Positions 23,151-39,410 are shown, numbered from the stretch's first letter. The stretch: 64,000 nt of DNA from Micractinium sp. NFX-FRZ (GCA_029339195.1 JAPTJF010000172.1:1-64000), one strand, 5' to 3'. Made by a program: numbers and translations. Notes: generated by a model not told the origin, from the letters alone.

Positions 23151-25904
23151 GAAGGAGTCGAAGAGGTACTTGACGTAGAAGGCCACCAGGTGGCGGGTGG
23201 GCAGCGAGTGCAGCCAGCCAACCCAGGCGTCGCCGGTGTACAGCACCTGCGGGCGGGGAGCGTGCGTGTGTGGTAGGGGGGGAGGGAGGGGTGAGACGGA
23301 GCCGGTTGGAAGAAGATTGGTGGGTTGGTGGTGGGGTTCATGGGAAATTTGCATGGCGGGGACATGAACAGCGCACATAAGATGTGAAAGGACCCAGCAG
23401 AGAGCCCGATATCAGCCTGGGCGCCCCGCCCGCCGCCAACCAATTCATGTGCCTGCTGGCAACACGCCCCCGCCCAGCCCCTCCGTCCCACCACCTTGCC
23501 CCGGCCCACGCACCCGCCCTGCCCCCCATATGCTGCGCCTCACCTGCTCCTGGCGCTGTGCAAACAACTCGTCAATCCGTGCCCCCAGCCAGGCCTCGTC
23601 CTCTGCCCGCTGCGCCTGGCGCTGCGCCAGGTTGTACCCGCAGGCGGCGCTGCCGGAGGCGCACTGGCGCAGGAGCCAGAATGAGAAGGGGGAGAGGCGG
23701 GGGGCGACCTGCGGGGCGGGGCGGGGCGGGGAGGGGAGGGGGGCAGCGGGCAAACCACATGCTCAGCTGAGTGCAGCACATAGGCGCACTCAGGGCGGCA
23801 CCAGCAGCTGCTCCCGTCTGCATTGCCTCCTCCTGCTGCTGGGTGTCTGCACACCCTGCATGCCCGCCCCAATACGGGGCGCGGCTCTCTCCCGCCCGCT
23901 TACAACCCCCTTTGCCGATCCCACCAGCCGCCTGCCCTCCCCAACCCCACCCCCCGCTTCACCTGCTTCAGTTGCTTGGTGAGGCGGCGCAGGTCCTGGG
24001 GGCCATAGGGATACAGCATCATGCGCAGCAGCACCGACTTGACCAGGCCGCCCAGGTCGCACACCTTGCCTGCTGAGGGTGGGGAGGGGCAGGGGAGGCG
24101 GAGGGAAAGGGTGAGGAGGGGCATGAGGTGAGAGAGGTGCGGGAGGCGAATGCCACGGAGCACGGCAGGGCAGGGCAGGCATGCAAGCAATGGACGCAAG
24201 GCACAGCACATGTTCATAGCACAACAGGAGGCACCATGCCTGCCTTCACGCACCCATGCTGTGCAACTACGCCATCCTCACAGAGAAGCACAGCACGGCA
24301 CGGCACGGCACGGCACGGCACAGCATGGCATGGCACGGCAACAGCGCAGCGCACCCATGCCGTGCGAGTAGGCCTCGTGCCGCAGCGACAGGTAGCTCAT
24401 GCGCGACTCCACGGGCAGCAGGCTGGACAGCAGCAGCACCAGTTGGGGGCGCATGCTGCAGGTGGGTGGGCGGGCAGGCGGGCGGGCGGGCGCAAGGTCA
24501 GGTTGGACGGGATCGAGGGTTCAGGGCATACTTCGGTGCCTGCGGAGCAGCAAACCCTGCTGGCGGCCCAGCTGCTGCTACCACCGTCTACAGCCCGCGC
24601 CTAACGTGTTATGTTATGTACTGAAAGAGGAGGGGGTTGGGGTGCCGCACCTGAGGCCGGTGGATGCGGCCAGAGCCTCCCAGACGCCGGCGGGCTGCTC
24701 CGCCCACGTGGCGGGGTGCGAGGCGGCGCGCAGCACCTGGATGCCGGCGGATGGGGAGGCGGCGGGTGCGGATGGAGGGTGTCAGGGGCCGGCGGCAACC
24801 CAGCAGGCAGGCGGGCAGGCAAGGCAGTGGTGGGCTGGCTAGCAGGGGAGCCAGGCACCAGCGATCTAAGGCATTGCACGCTGGAGAGCCCACAGCATGA
24901 TTTGTGGTACCCGGCTCCAAAGCGGCTCCCCGCCCGCCTGCCCGGGCGCCCCACCACCCCACCTGGTTGAGCGTGAGCAGGCCGGCGTACAGGGCGTGGT
25001 GCGCCGCCTCCTCCCCATCCCTCAGCGGGCTGCTCAGCTCGGGGTGCACTGCAGGGCGACCGGGGGAGAGTATGTTGAAGAAGCTGCGACACACCTCTCG
25101 GTAAGCCGCACTGCGGCTTGACGCCAAGCCAACAATCCTCCCCCCACAGGGCGTCCCTCTTCCTGCTGTGCTGTGCACCCTGTCCAACCCTGCCAGGGCA
25201 CCCTGCAGCAGGCAGGCAGCTGCCCTCTCCCTGGCCCCACCCACCACCCACCCGCGTTCATGGGCACACCCAGCTGCAGCAGGCGTGCCTCCGCATCCAG
25301 CGCCAGCCCCCGCACGCGCCCGGCGCACAGCTCAAACGCGCCCCGCATGCTGCGCAGCTGCGCCGCCGCTGCCCCCAGCTGCGCACGTGCGCGTTCCTGC
25401 GCCACCGCTAGAATGGCCTGCGTGGGAGGCAGCGGGGGCCCGCATGCATACGGTGGTGTGGGAGGCAGCGGGCCTCCTTTCTATGCATACGGTGGTGTGG
25501 GAGGGTTGGGCGACTAGGCGAGCCACAAGCCTGCGCTCTGCTGCCGCTGCTGCGCCCTCCAAGCTTCCATAGACATGCACCGATCAACCCAGACTTGTGT
25601 GTTGCTGGACCTCCCTCTCCACAACGTTGTCCCCACCCCGCCCCAGCCCACCCACCTTAGAGCCGGTGCAGTCCACCAGGGAGCGCAGGTCTTTCATGGA
25701 CAGCAGGCCGGCGCGGTACACGCTCTCAATAAGCGGGTCGCAGGTCAGCACAGAGAGGCCCAGGCCTGCCCCGGCTGCACCGCTGCCGCTGCGGCGGGTG
25801 CAGTGGCACTTGCAGCGGGGGGAGCGGCCGTAGGCGATGGGGGCGTCGGTGGCCGCCGCTGCATCGCAGCAGTCGTCCCACGAAATGCGCACTGCCTGAT
25901 GCAT
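23145..25904 (-). CDS. Unrecognised 8-exon protein
   Basis: Eight exons join in phase into a protein of about 390-400 aa with the codon use of real neighbours. I do not recognise a family. The N-terminus (MHQAVRISWDDCCDAAAATD) is followed by a small Cys cluster, RCKCHC, then CDPLIESVYRAGLLSMKDLR. The middle is Ala/Leu-rich and probably helical (AILAVAQERARAQLGAAAAQ). Conserved-looking stretches late in the protein are KVCDLGGLVKSVLLRMMLYP, SPFSFWLLRQ and GDAWVGWLHSLPTRHLVAFY. The start was set at the ATG at 25904; an in-frame ATG upstream at 26108 would add a low-complexity leader. There is no signal peptide or clear membrane segment. The divergent neighbour is RPL35. Function is unknown. Confidence 0.65.
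24288..24352. repeat. (CACGG)n-type pentamer repeat in unknown-gene intron
   Basis: The plus strand reads agcacggcacggcacggcac and variants; on the gene's strand this is GTGCCGTGC. It begins close to the 5' splice site of the intron that follows the SHGM exon. Confidence 0.85.
25420..25505. repeat. Tandem duplication near the second-exon acceptor of the unknown gene
   Basis: Copies containing gcatacggtggtgtgggagg recur, together with gtgggaggcagcggg, directly upstream (in gene sense) of exon 2. Confidence 0.7.
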
Positions 25905-27318
25905 GGTGCTTCTACTCGTTGCTAGAGGATACTGCACATCATAAAAGAGAGGAGGAGGGTGGTGGGCGAGCCAAATTGGGGCCCAGGGCACGCGACGCGT
26001 GCTCAGCCACCAGCCGCCGACGCTCCCAGGAGGGCGCTGGCGCCGGGGCGCTGGGGGCTTCAAAACCTCCGCGCCTGACCGGCCTGTCGGTCCGCCCAGG
26101 CTGCTCATCTGGCTGATGCATTGATGCAGGCGGGGGAAGGGCTAGAGCGGCCAGCCGACGAAGTGCACTTGCCCTGGCAGCCACAAGCATTCCGTCCTGC
26201 CACTGCTGCCACCTGCAAGTGGCCCACAAACTCACAAGTGCAACTGGTGGGTTGTTGGGAGCTTATTTCGCCACGCACAGTGGACAATCGCGCGGATGTT
26301 GGGGCCGCCGAGCGAGGGCTGCCTCAAACACACAGCTGGGAAGGCCAGGCGCCGCTGAGCGATGAGGATAGAGTTAGGCTTGCTGGTAGGCAGCGAAGTA
26401 GCCCTTGAATCGCACGAGTGATGCCCGGACCGCATAAATGGGGGACCCTCAGGGGCCCTTTGCCTCCCCCTGGTCGTTCCCTTTGGGCGCTCGAAAACGG
26501 GTTTCGCCTACAGTGAGGTGTGACAAGGACGTTTTCGATCGGCGAATGCGCTTGCCGTACCAGCCAAAGTTCACGGGGGCAGGAGCCAAGCAGGCGGGTC
26601 GGCGCCGCCGCAGGTGCACGAGGTGCACGCAGTCAAGAGGAAGCGCCACAGCACCAACCATGATGCTTGGATCAGAGGTCTCAATCCAAGCGATTAATGA
26701 ATTCGTGCACTTCTCCGCTTTCAATTTGCTTGGTAAGTGGCACGCTTGCCAGACGTTTGCTGCACATCGCACGGTCTCTCAACACCAAACGCTGGGCCGC
26801 CTCGTTGAAGTCAGGTTGCGGTGTTACTACAGCCAGGACTGCCCTTGTGTGGCTGCATCTGACTCGGTTATCCTGGCGGTGTTAACAACTGACATCTCAA
26901 CCGTGTCTGAATTCGTGTGCTGCAGCAAGTCCCAAGCAAGCAGCAAAGCGGGGCGCCGCCCGCCGCCACTTCCCCGCCGTCACCGCAGCTGATTGCTGAA
27001 GCTCGACTTTAACTGGCAAGGCGGTGCACACACATCACCGGGAGTAATCTGATCACCGACGGCTGCCCGCAAGCTGCCCAGAGAAGAGTGTGCTGGTCGT
27101 GCATGGCGGGCGGGGCTGCGCAGCGCAGCGGTGCTGTTAGTAGCGTGTAACTCTCGAGGAGCTTATGTCAGACTGCAATTGCGGCCTTAGAGGCTGGAGG
27201 AGCTTTGAGAGCACCACCCCTTGGTCCGTCCAGGTGGCAGCCCGGGCCCACATCGAGGAGAGCTGCGCTCACGCAGTCCTCTTTCCTCGATTTCGGGTCG
27301 ACGGCAGCTGTGGGAACG
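25905..27318. other. Divergent 1.4 kb region between unknown gene and RPL35
   Basis: It should hold two promoters. It contains a 184-codon frame at 26438-26992 whose third positions are far less GC-rich than in the real genes nearby and which matches nothing I recognise, so I do not call it coding. No TATA box or RNA gene stands out. Confidence 0.5.
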
Positions 27319-29748
27319 ATGGGTAGGCTGCCAGCGCCCGCCGCCTGCCGCAGGCCCTGTCAGCGGCGGCGCCCATCTGGGGGCTGAGTTCGCTTTTGAG
27401 CTCTGGTGCAGCGTGTAGACCCTGTCAGCCAGCCTCCCTCGCCGTCCCGGGCCTCCTGCATGTCATGCGCTCCGCTGCCCCCTGCCTGCAGCCCCTATCA
27501 AGGCCCACGAGCTGCGCGCCAAGGGCAAGGCTGAGCTGCTGGGCCAGGTGCGCGCCGCGGCTCAAGGGCAGCAGCGGGAGGGGAGGCAGGCAGCGGGCAC
27601 AGGCGGCGCAGCAGGCGGCGGGGCAGGCAGCACGCGGCGACCATGCTGCTCGCCAGTCTGGTGAAGTAGATGATGGAGGCGGCTGCGCACACGTGTTACA
27701 CGGCAGGCATTGTATGGCATCCACTTGAGAGCAGGAGCGGGCACGTTGGCCGATGTCTTGCTAATTGTGCGCAGCCGCCGGTGGCAACACCCCGCCGTGC
27801 CACGCATCTCAAGCTCCGCCCTGCCTGCTGCTGTTTTCCTGTCCGTCTGTATGTGTTTGCCTGCAGCTGAAGGACCTGAAGCAGGAGCTGAGCGGTCTGC
27901 GCGTGGCCAAGGTCACCGGCGGCGCGCCCAACAAGCTCTCCAAGATGTGAGCACCCGCAACACACTGTCCTCTCTCTTGGGAGCAGCCAGCCGCAACCCT
28001 GTGAGGAAGCTGAGCAGCAGCGGCAGGCCGACAGCTGTGCAGGAAGCTGACAGCCTTGGGCAGGCGGGTGCGGAGGATGCTGGCAGGCAGCTGTTCACGT
28101 TGCTCGCCGTGGCGCAGACAGCTGCGTATGAAGCTGGCAGCAGCCGGCATGGTATGGCGAAGTGGCAGCCGCGTCACGCAGCAACGTCCAGGCCACTCGC
28201 AGTGGAATGCTGGTGGCAGGCAGGCAGCAGCGCTGCATGCCGCATCTCCTGTGCGAAGCGAGGAGGTGCCACCTGGCATGCAGCCCGTGAAGTGCCAGGC
28301 AGCTTGGCGTCACCAGCACATGTGCCGTCCATCAGCGTCAGCAAGCGCCTGGGTGCAGGTGGCCACTCCCCACACCGTGCTCGCCGCATCCACTCAACAC
28401 TGCTCGTCTCGCCCCGCTCGCCCCGCCGCTGTTGCCTGCAGCAAGGTTGTGCGCAAGGGCATTGCCCGCGTGCTGACCGTGGTGAACCAGAAGACCCGGG
28501 AGGCGCTCAAGGAGTCTTACAAGGGCAAGGTGAGGAGGCGCTGTGACACTGACAGTTGGACAGTTGGATGGGGCCATGCCACATGGCACAGAGCAATGTG
28601 CAACGAAAGGGGGCCGGGTGTAGCCGTGGACAGCAGTGTGGGTGGTGCAACCGGGAGGCGCAGTTGGCCGCAGCCCCAGCTCTGCGTGCGCCTGCTGCCT
28701 GCCGCCATGCTGCTGCTGCTGCTTTTCCTGCTTGGCTTGCTGTTCAGCACGCGCGGCAGGCCGGCAGCTAGCCGCACGTCATGGCACATGCGGGCGGGGT
28801 GCACGGCGCGCAGCGGTAGCGGTCATCAGCAGCGAACTGCGTCGCATGGCTGGCATGGCAGCGTCGATCACAGGCGGGCAGGCACAGCTTGGTTGAGGCA
28901 CCTGGTGCAGCATGGGCATGTGGCGGCAGCACACGCAGCACAATCGAGAGCGCGCAGGCACAAGACAGAGCGCACCGCGCTGGCATCAAAGCAGGCAGTC
29001 ACGCTCCGGCCTCGGCTTGCAGTACCGCCCTTGTCGCCCGCAGCGGCAGCCGTGGCGCCGCTGCGCAGCACAGCAGCGCGTGGGCACGCAGCGGGCACGC
29101 CGGCGTGGCAGCCTGCTGCCAGAGGCATGACCAGGCGCAGCATGGCGTGCTTGCCAGGCAACAGAAGCAAGCAAGCGCCACCAAGCAGCAGCCAAAATGG
29201 AGTGGCAGCTTGTGTCAGGCTGGTGCAGCAGCAGCCACCTATGCAGCAGGAGCCCAGTGCGCCGCCCCCGTCAGGCCGCTGCTGCTCTCCTGCCTCTCTA
29301 AACCAGTCGCTTCGCACGCCCGTTGCTGAGCATGCGTGTTGTACCCCCTCCCTGCTCCCCTTCTTGTACTGCCCTGCCCGCAGAAGTACGTGCCCATTGA
29401 CCTGCGCGTGCGCAAGACCCGCGCCATCCGCCGCCGCCTGACCAAGGCCCAGGTGGGTGGCTGTGTGGCTGTGTGTGTGGAGGGGGTAGCTGTGTTGGAG
29501 CCTGAGCTGAGATGCCTGCGATAGAGAGCTGGGCCCACGCTGGGCAGAGGGGGTGCAGCTTGTCGCCACAGAGGCAGGAGCGCGCATGCACCTTTCGTTT
29601 CTACCCACGCAACCACACTTCATGCCCGCACTGACGTGCCTCCCGGCCGTGCCACACCGCCGCCCTTGTGCAGGCCAACGCCACGACTGAGAAGGCTGCC
29701 AAGAAGGCGCGCGCCTTCCCGCTGCGCAAGTACGCTGTGAAGGCATGA
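27319..29748 (+). CDS. RPL35: 60S ribosomal protein L35 (uL29)
   Basis: Six exons: 27319-27322, 27492-27547, 27867-27946, 28442-28529, 29384-29452 and 29674-29748. They sum to 372 nt, or 123 aa, exactly the usual eukaryotic L35 length. Exon 1 carries only ATGG. The protein starts [20 protein letters not shown], has the family signature [17 protein letters not shown] and [14 protein letters not shown], then [18 protein letters not shown], and ends [11 protein letters not shown]35 sits near the exit of the peptide tunnel on the large cytosolic ribosomal subunit. The fourth intron is long (854 bp) for such a small gene; I looked for a box C/D snoRNA in the introns and saw none convincing. TGTAA follows 93 nt after the stop. 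Confidence 0.97.
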
Positions 29749-29840
29749 GCGCCGCATGCCCCGGTTTGGAGGCGAGCGGAGCCCCGCGCAGCAGCACCTG
29801 ACCCCTCCCACTAGGCAGCGGCCTCGGCCACCACGCACCA

Positions 29841-29845
29841 TGTAA
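29841..29845 (+). other. Poly(A) signal TGTAA of RPL35
   Basis: TGTAA lies 93 nt after the stop codon, a normal position for green algae. Confidence 0.6.
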
Positions 29846-29989
29846 CCCACGACGACGAATGAACATGCAGCGCACAGGGGCTGGGCCCCGTGCCGAGCCG
29901 GGCAAACAGGCAGGCGGAGGCCAGGCAGCAGCTGGCTGTGCCTATGAGTGTTATATGTTGGCTGGCTGGTAGTGGTGAGGTACAGGCCT

Positions 29990-29994
29990 TTACA
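29990..29994 (-). other. Putative poly(A) signal TGTAA of BolA gene
   Basis: TTACA on the plus strand lies about 230 nt past the BolA stop in gene sense. Confidence 0.5.
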
Positions 29995-30224
29995 GCACGT
30001 GGCGCCAATGTGGCACGCAGGAAACAAGTGCAGCACAAGGGATGGGATTGATCACAGCAGGGTTAGCATTGCAGGGAGGGGCAGAAGCAAGCAGAGAGCG
30101 AGGTCGGCTCGAGACATGACGGGCAATCGGCGTGCATGGAGCAGTGCGCCTGCGGCAGCATGTGCTGCCCAGCACCCACCCGCCTTGCCATCCCAGGCTC
30201 ATCTGCCGCGCCAGCACAGCCGCC

Positions 30225-31187
30225 TCACATGCCCGCCTCCTCGGGCGTTTTCGTCACCATGGCATCCACAGCATGCACCGTCTCCTGCAGCTCCTCCCAG
30301 ATCGCCTGCAGGGGGCAAGGGGAATCCAGAGAGGTGGGTGTAAGATGGCAAGGGCGGAGCAACAGGCAGGCGTGTGAATTGGCGGCCGTGGGTGGCAGGA
30401 TGCAGCTGCCCCGTGGCAACCCTTCCCGCCACCTCTCACCCCAGCTCCTCCCAGCCCCTCCCCTCACCCTCCACCTCACCTTGTACACCATGCGCTGCCG
30501 GTTCACCGCGCTCTTCCCCTCAAACTCCTTGCTCACCACAACAATCTCCACGTGGCGACCTGCATGTGCGCAGAATGGTAACGGGAGAGGCAGGGCAGAG
30601 GAAGGCGCCATAGAATGAATACATAAATGAATGAATGAATGTAAAATGAATGAATGAATGAATGAATGAATGTAAATGAATGAATGAGGAAGGCGCCGGG
30701 TGAGTTGTGCGCGGCACGGCATGGTGGGGCACAGGGTGCAAGCAGATGGCGAGCAGCCAGGGGCAGACGCGCCCAGCACCCACATGTGGCTGCACCCTGC
30801 TCCTGCTGCTCGCGCGGCAAGCTTGGGATGCACCCAAAAGCACTTGAAGCGCCACCTGCCACCCAACTGTGCGCAATGCTGTGTTTACTGTCCGTCCCAA
30901 AGGCCCTCTACCCACGCACCGTCGCCCTGCATGTCCTCCACCTTCACCATCTGCGCCTCAAGTGCCGCCTGGATCTTGCCCCGCATCTGCTCCATCAGCT
31001 GGCTGCTGATGTTGTTGTCCATGCTGCTGGACGCGCGCACCGCCACCAGCTGGCCAGGGCGCCCAGCCGCCAGAACGGCGGGCAGCGCCGCCGCTCCCGC
31101 AGGCAGCGGCCGTGCCGTCCAGCGCGCCGCCGCCACTGCCGACCGCCCCGCTGCGCTCATGATGCGGCTGCTCACAAGGTGTGCCAT
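30225..31187 (-). CDS. Organelle-targeted BolA-domain protein
   Basis: Three exons (30920-31187, 30480-30559 and 30225-30305) give 142 aa. Residues 1 to about 55 are Ala/Arg/Ser-rich without acids, like a plastid or mitochondrial presequence. The BolA domain follows: MDNNISSQLMEQMRGKIQAA, then GDGRHVEIVVVSKEFEGKSA, then VNRQRMVYKAIWEELQETVH and AVDAMVTKTP. The RHVEI histidine and the late VHA histidine, ligands in BolA-monothiol glutaredoxin [2Fe-2S] heterodimers, are both present. It most resembles the organellar BOLA4 type of plants, which works with glutaredoxins in iron-sulfur handling. Plastid versus mitochondrial location cannot be decided here. A (TTCA)n run lies in intron 1. The gene is divergent from katanin, 354 bp apart. 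Confidence 0.9.
30617..30690. repeat. (AATG)n microsatellite in BolA intron 1
   Basis: Interrupted runs of the tetramer aatg occupy this stretch, split by two short gtaa-containing spacers. Confidence 0.95.
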
Positions 31188-31541
31188 CGTTGCTGCTGCT
31201 GCTTTGCTTGGAGGGGCTGCGGGGTGGGTCTGTGCCGCAGAAATCGGTCGGAGAGATTGGCTGGGAGGGACAGGGGACTGCCAGAGGCTGGGAGGCGAGC
31301 TGAGGTAATTGATTGGTCCCCTTGGTTCGTGCAGGGTCTTGATTTACCATGGGAGCGCGCCCAATTCCTGGCCTGCGTGGCATGAAATGCAGGTTTCTCT
31401 GCCGTTGGTCGCTCTCCCTTCACTTCGTTCAATTCATTGTCTTCGATACACCTTCCAAACGAAACCTGTGAAGCTGACGGGCCTTGGACTGAGAGCACCG
31501 GGGCTTCGGCAGTTTCGTGCGCGGGCGCTCCTCAGCGGCGC
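31188..31541. promoter_or_regulatory. Shared divergent promoter region of BolA and katanin genes
   Basis: Only 354 bp separate the two start codons, so regulatory sequence is probably shared. A CCAAT-type element in inverse orientation (ATTGG, near 31312) lies about 230 bp before the katanin ATG. No TATA box is clear. Confidence 0.4.
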
Positions 31542-36254
<4,713 letters not shown>

Positions 36255-36707
36255 GGCACGCCTGGCTGCTGGGGCATGCCGCCCGGCACTTCACTGCTTT
36301 CTCACCACCCTTCGGATCCTCGTGATTGGCTGCACGAGTGCACCGAGGCACGACTGCAGTATGCGAGCAGACATGTTGACATTGTTATAGACCGAGAGAT
36401 ATAAGCACAGATATGGGGTGCACGCAACACGTTCTAGCATCTGAGTGAAGCGAGGCGAGCGTTATTTGAGTCGTGCGGGGTTGGCAAGGATCTGTTCAAG
36501 GTGTTACGTCATTCAATACAGAATGCATGGGTGGGTGGGCCTCTCAACCGGGCGCGCACGGGCTTGCCCCGCAAAATGTCAATAAAGGATGTGGTTGGGT
36601 GTTTGGCTGGCGGGTGCCCTGGCAGAGCAGCTGGGATGCTGCAGGTCTGGAGCATCAGCAAGAAAGCTGCACACGCGCTCACGGGACCAGCGAAGTCGGC
36701 ACGCCGC
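36255..36707. other. Convergent 3' region of katanin and Q-rich genes
   Basis: This 0.45 kb lies between two stop codons. It is AT-richer around 36370-36420, where one or both transcripts may end, but neither strand shows an exact TGTAA. Confidence 0.5.
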
Positions 36708-37039
36708 TCAGCCCGCGGCGCCGCTCTCCGACAGCATGGCAGCTGCACGCCTCTGCTGCTCAAGCCACTCCTCCTGCCGGCGCTTCAGGCGGCGCAGGTG
36801 CTCCAGCCTTTCTACCTCCGACATGGCAACAAAGGGGGCAGGGACAGCAGGGGCGCTGGCCGCGCTGGCGGCACCGCCTTGCTGGCCGCCCCCTGCCGGC
36901 TGGAGCAGGTTTGGCGCCTGAGGCGGGAACAGCGAAGGCGGCGGCTGGTGCTGTTGCTGTTGCTGCTGTTGTAACTGCTGCTGGTGCTGGTGCTGCTGGT
37001 GCAGCTGCTGCTGCTGCTGCTGCTGTTGTAGTTGCTGTA

Positions 37040-37077
<38 letters not shown>

Positions 37078-37262
37078 AGCTGCTGCGCAGGCGGTGGCAT
37101 CCCGGGCAGCGTGGGCTCCGACTGCTGCAGCAGCTGGGGCTGCAGGTGCGAGAAGGAGGGCATGGCGAGGTGCGAGGCGTTCAAGGAGGGCATGCGCAGG
37201 GAGTCGGTGGAGGGCAGCTCCAGCGCCATGCCCGAGGGGGAGGGACCACGGCGCATCTGCTG

Positions 37263-37300
<38 letters not shown>

Positions 37301-39410
37301 TGAGGAGGGCGGCCGCCCCTGGCATCAGAGGCCAGTCTGATGGTTGCTGCTGCTGCTGCTGCTGCTGCTGCGCCTGCTGTTGCTGCTGCTGCATTGAGCC
37401 AGCGCTTGCCAGCTGCCGCTGCTGCTGTGTTGCCATGGCAGCAGCGCCGCGCCACACATCCTTGCCCCCCGGCTGCATCGCCTGCCCTGCCAGTGCCCCC
37501 GCCGCCTGCTGCTGTTGCAGCAGTTCCAGCTGCTCGCGTGTCTTGCGCATGCGCTCGCGTAGCACAAACTGGCGGACCTGCAGGCAGGGGTGGGCCAAGG
37601 AGCGGTAAGGGGCGGAGCAGGGGTGGGCAAACATGGCTGGCAAGCGCGTGGGTGGGGTGGGGCAAAGGGAGGACGGAGGCAGGATGACGGCCGGCGGGCA
37701 AGCGCTCCCATGAGGGCCAGCTCTGCGGGTCGGCCCAACAGCCACCCTGACATGGCAGCTCCATTGTTTCGGCACTCCCACCCCACCCAGCATTTCACTG
37801 CCTCCTGCCCTGCACCCCACCCACCTCAGGCGGCTGCGCTGCCAGCTTCCCCTTCTGGTCCTCCGTCATGCTGCGGTACGCCTGGCTCAGCAGCCACATC
37901 TCCTCCCTGCCCACCGGCTCGCCCAGCCCGGCTGGCCCACCCAGCTGGCCACCCGCCGCCAGGCTGCCGGGCGCCAGCTGCGCACCCGGAGGCACCGCGC
38001 CGCCGCTGCGCGTCGCTGCGCCGGCGTTGCTGGCGGCGCGTGGAGTGTCCAGGGGCGGCAGCCGGACTGACTGGTTCAAATCCGGCATTCCTAGGCTGAG
38101 CATGCTGCCGTTGCCCAGGAAGCTGCCAGGCAGGCTGCCCTGAGACCCCAGGGGCAGCTGCGGGGTGTGCTGCCGCTGCTGCTGCTGCTGCTGCTGCTGT
38201 GGCAGTGCAGGCGCTATCTGGTGCTGCTGCTGTGGCAGTGCAGGCGCTATCTGGTGCTGCTGCTGNNNNNNNNNNNNNNNNNNNNNNNNNNNNNNNNNNN
38301 NNNNNNNNNNNNNNNNNNNNNNNNNNNNNNNNNNNNNNNNNNNNNNNNNNNNNNNNNNNNNNNNNTGCTGCTGCTGTGGCAGTGCAGGCGCTATCTGGTG
38401 CTGCTGCTGTGGCAGTGCAGGCGCTATCTGGTGCTGCTGCTGTGGCAGTGCAGGCGCTATCTGGTGCTGCTGCTGCAGCTGCTGCAGGCTCAGCTGGCCG
38501 GCAGGCAGGGAAGAGGGCGTTGCCTGCGGGGGCAGCGACTGCTGCGCATGCTGCAGCCCCAGCAGGCCCCAGCTGCCCGCCGACAGGGCGCTGCGCCCCA
38601 GCTGAGACACCGCCTGCTGCTCCTGCTGTGCACCAGGCAGCTGCCTGCGCTTCCCGCTGCCCTCCTCCTCCTCCTCCACCTCGGCAGCTGCCCCAAGGGA
38701 CCCTGCACCTGCTGCCTCTTCCACCGATGGGCTCTGCAGTGCGTGGCGCAGCCGCTTGGCTGACGCCGGCGGCATCAAGCTCTGCACAGGCGGGCGGAGG
38801 GCAAGATGGTGTCAGGCGCCGACGTCAGGCCGCGTGGCCTCAACATTGCATGCATGTAATGAGGAGTGCCACTGGGTCTTGAAGCATATGCCAAAGTGGC
38901 CTCAGGCATGGGAGTAAACCAAGTTGGGTACGACTGCCCAACCCAACCCTCGACAGGGGGAGGCACCCTGAACACGCGGTGGGCTGGCGCAGCCTGGCCC
39001 AGCGCTGGCGCAGCCGCTTCAACCTGCACAGCAGACACTGGAAAGCATCCCACCTTGGGCGGCAGCAGCGTGGCGACGCTCTGCAGGCAGTGCTGCGCCT
39101 CGGACAGCAGCTTAAGCTCGGCGGAGGAGGGCGGCCGCCCGCCGTGGCGGCGGCGCAGCTGGGCCAAGCCTGCAGCACAGGCGAGGATAAGGTCGCTCAC
39201 GCCCTGCCGTGCGAAAACGTGCACTCGAATCAGCGGCACAGCTGCAGTGCCCCGCACAAGCGACAGAACAGACCGTTTTGTGTATTGCAGCGCCAGCTGC
39301 GCACCTGCGAGTTTGTAGATGGCCTCCGCATTCCTGTCCAGCAGCTGCTGCGCCGCGGCAAGGCGCTCCGCCTCTGCGACGGGCCCGCCGAGGGCAGGCT
39401 CCATCTGCAT
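36708..39410 (-). CDS. Glutamine-rich protein, possible transcription co-regulator
   Basis: Four exons give about 690 aa, of uncertain length because of an assembly gap. The N-terminus (MQMEPALGGPVAEAERLAAA then QQLLDRNAEAIYKLAG, and LKLLSEAQHCLQSVATLLPP) is the only compact part. Its pattern of QxLLDxN followed by a helix ending LxxVATL recalls the SNH domain of SS18/GIF co-activators, but only weakly. The middle carries an 11-residue repeat HQIAPALPQQQ, interrupted by 100 N. Exon 4 opens VRQFVLRERMRKTREQLELL, probably coiled coil, then long Gln tracts, and ends near the basic segment MSEVERLEHLRRLKRRQEEW. Gln tracts and basic helices suggest a nuclear protein; no enzyme motif is seen. The alternative start is the next ATG, two codons on. 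Confidence 0.7.
36947..37400 (-). repeat. Poly-glutamine CAG/CAA tracts in coding exon
   Basis: Several blocks of CAG and CAA codons encode Gln runs of about 7 to 15 residues separated by short spacers. CAA interruptions are frequent in the first block and rare in the others. Confidence 0.95.
38177..38475 (-). repeat. 33 bp coding tandem repeat broken by an assembly gap
   Basis: Two units lie left of the gap and three right of it. Each encodes HQIAPALPQQQ and they are nearly identical. The gap of exactly 100 N (38266-38365) is a conventional placeholder, so copy number and length are unknown. The reading frame is the same on both sides only because 100 plus the two flanking bases is divisible by three. 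Confidence 0.95.

Larger units (their letters stand above)
29749..30224. other. Convergent 3' region of RPL35 and BolA
   Basis: Each gene has one candidate poly(A) signal here: TGTAA at 29841 for RPL35 and, on the minus strand, at 29990-29994 for BolA. Nothing else is evident. Confidence 0.6.

Noticed and set aside
26438..26992. 184-codon ORF in the unknown-gene/RPL35 intergenic region
   Set aside because: Third codon positions lack the strong GC bias of local genes, there is no family resemblance and no splice pattern. It lies where two promoters are expected.
27548..29383. Possible box C/D snoRNA in RPL35 introns
   Set aside because: An ATGATGG near 27672 resembles box C, but no paired box D or terminal stem was found.
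36473..37303. 276-codon plus-strand Ala-rich frame
   Set aside because: It is an antisense reading of CAG tracts that encode Gln in the real minus-strand gene.
38070..38084. tRNA B-box-like sequence ggttcaaatcc
   Set aside because: It lies inside the coding exon of the Q-rich gene (MPDLNQSV); no acceptor stem, D arm or anticodon arm can be drawn around it.
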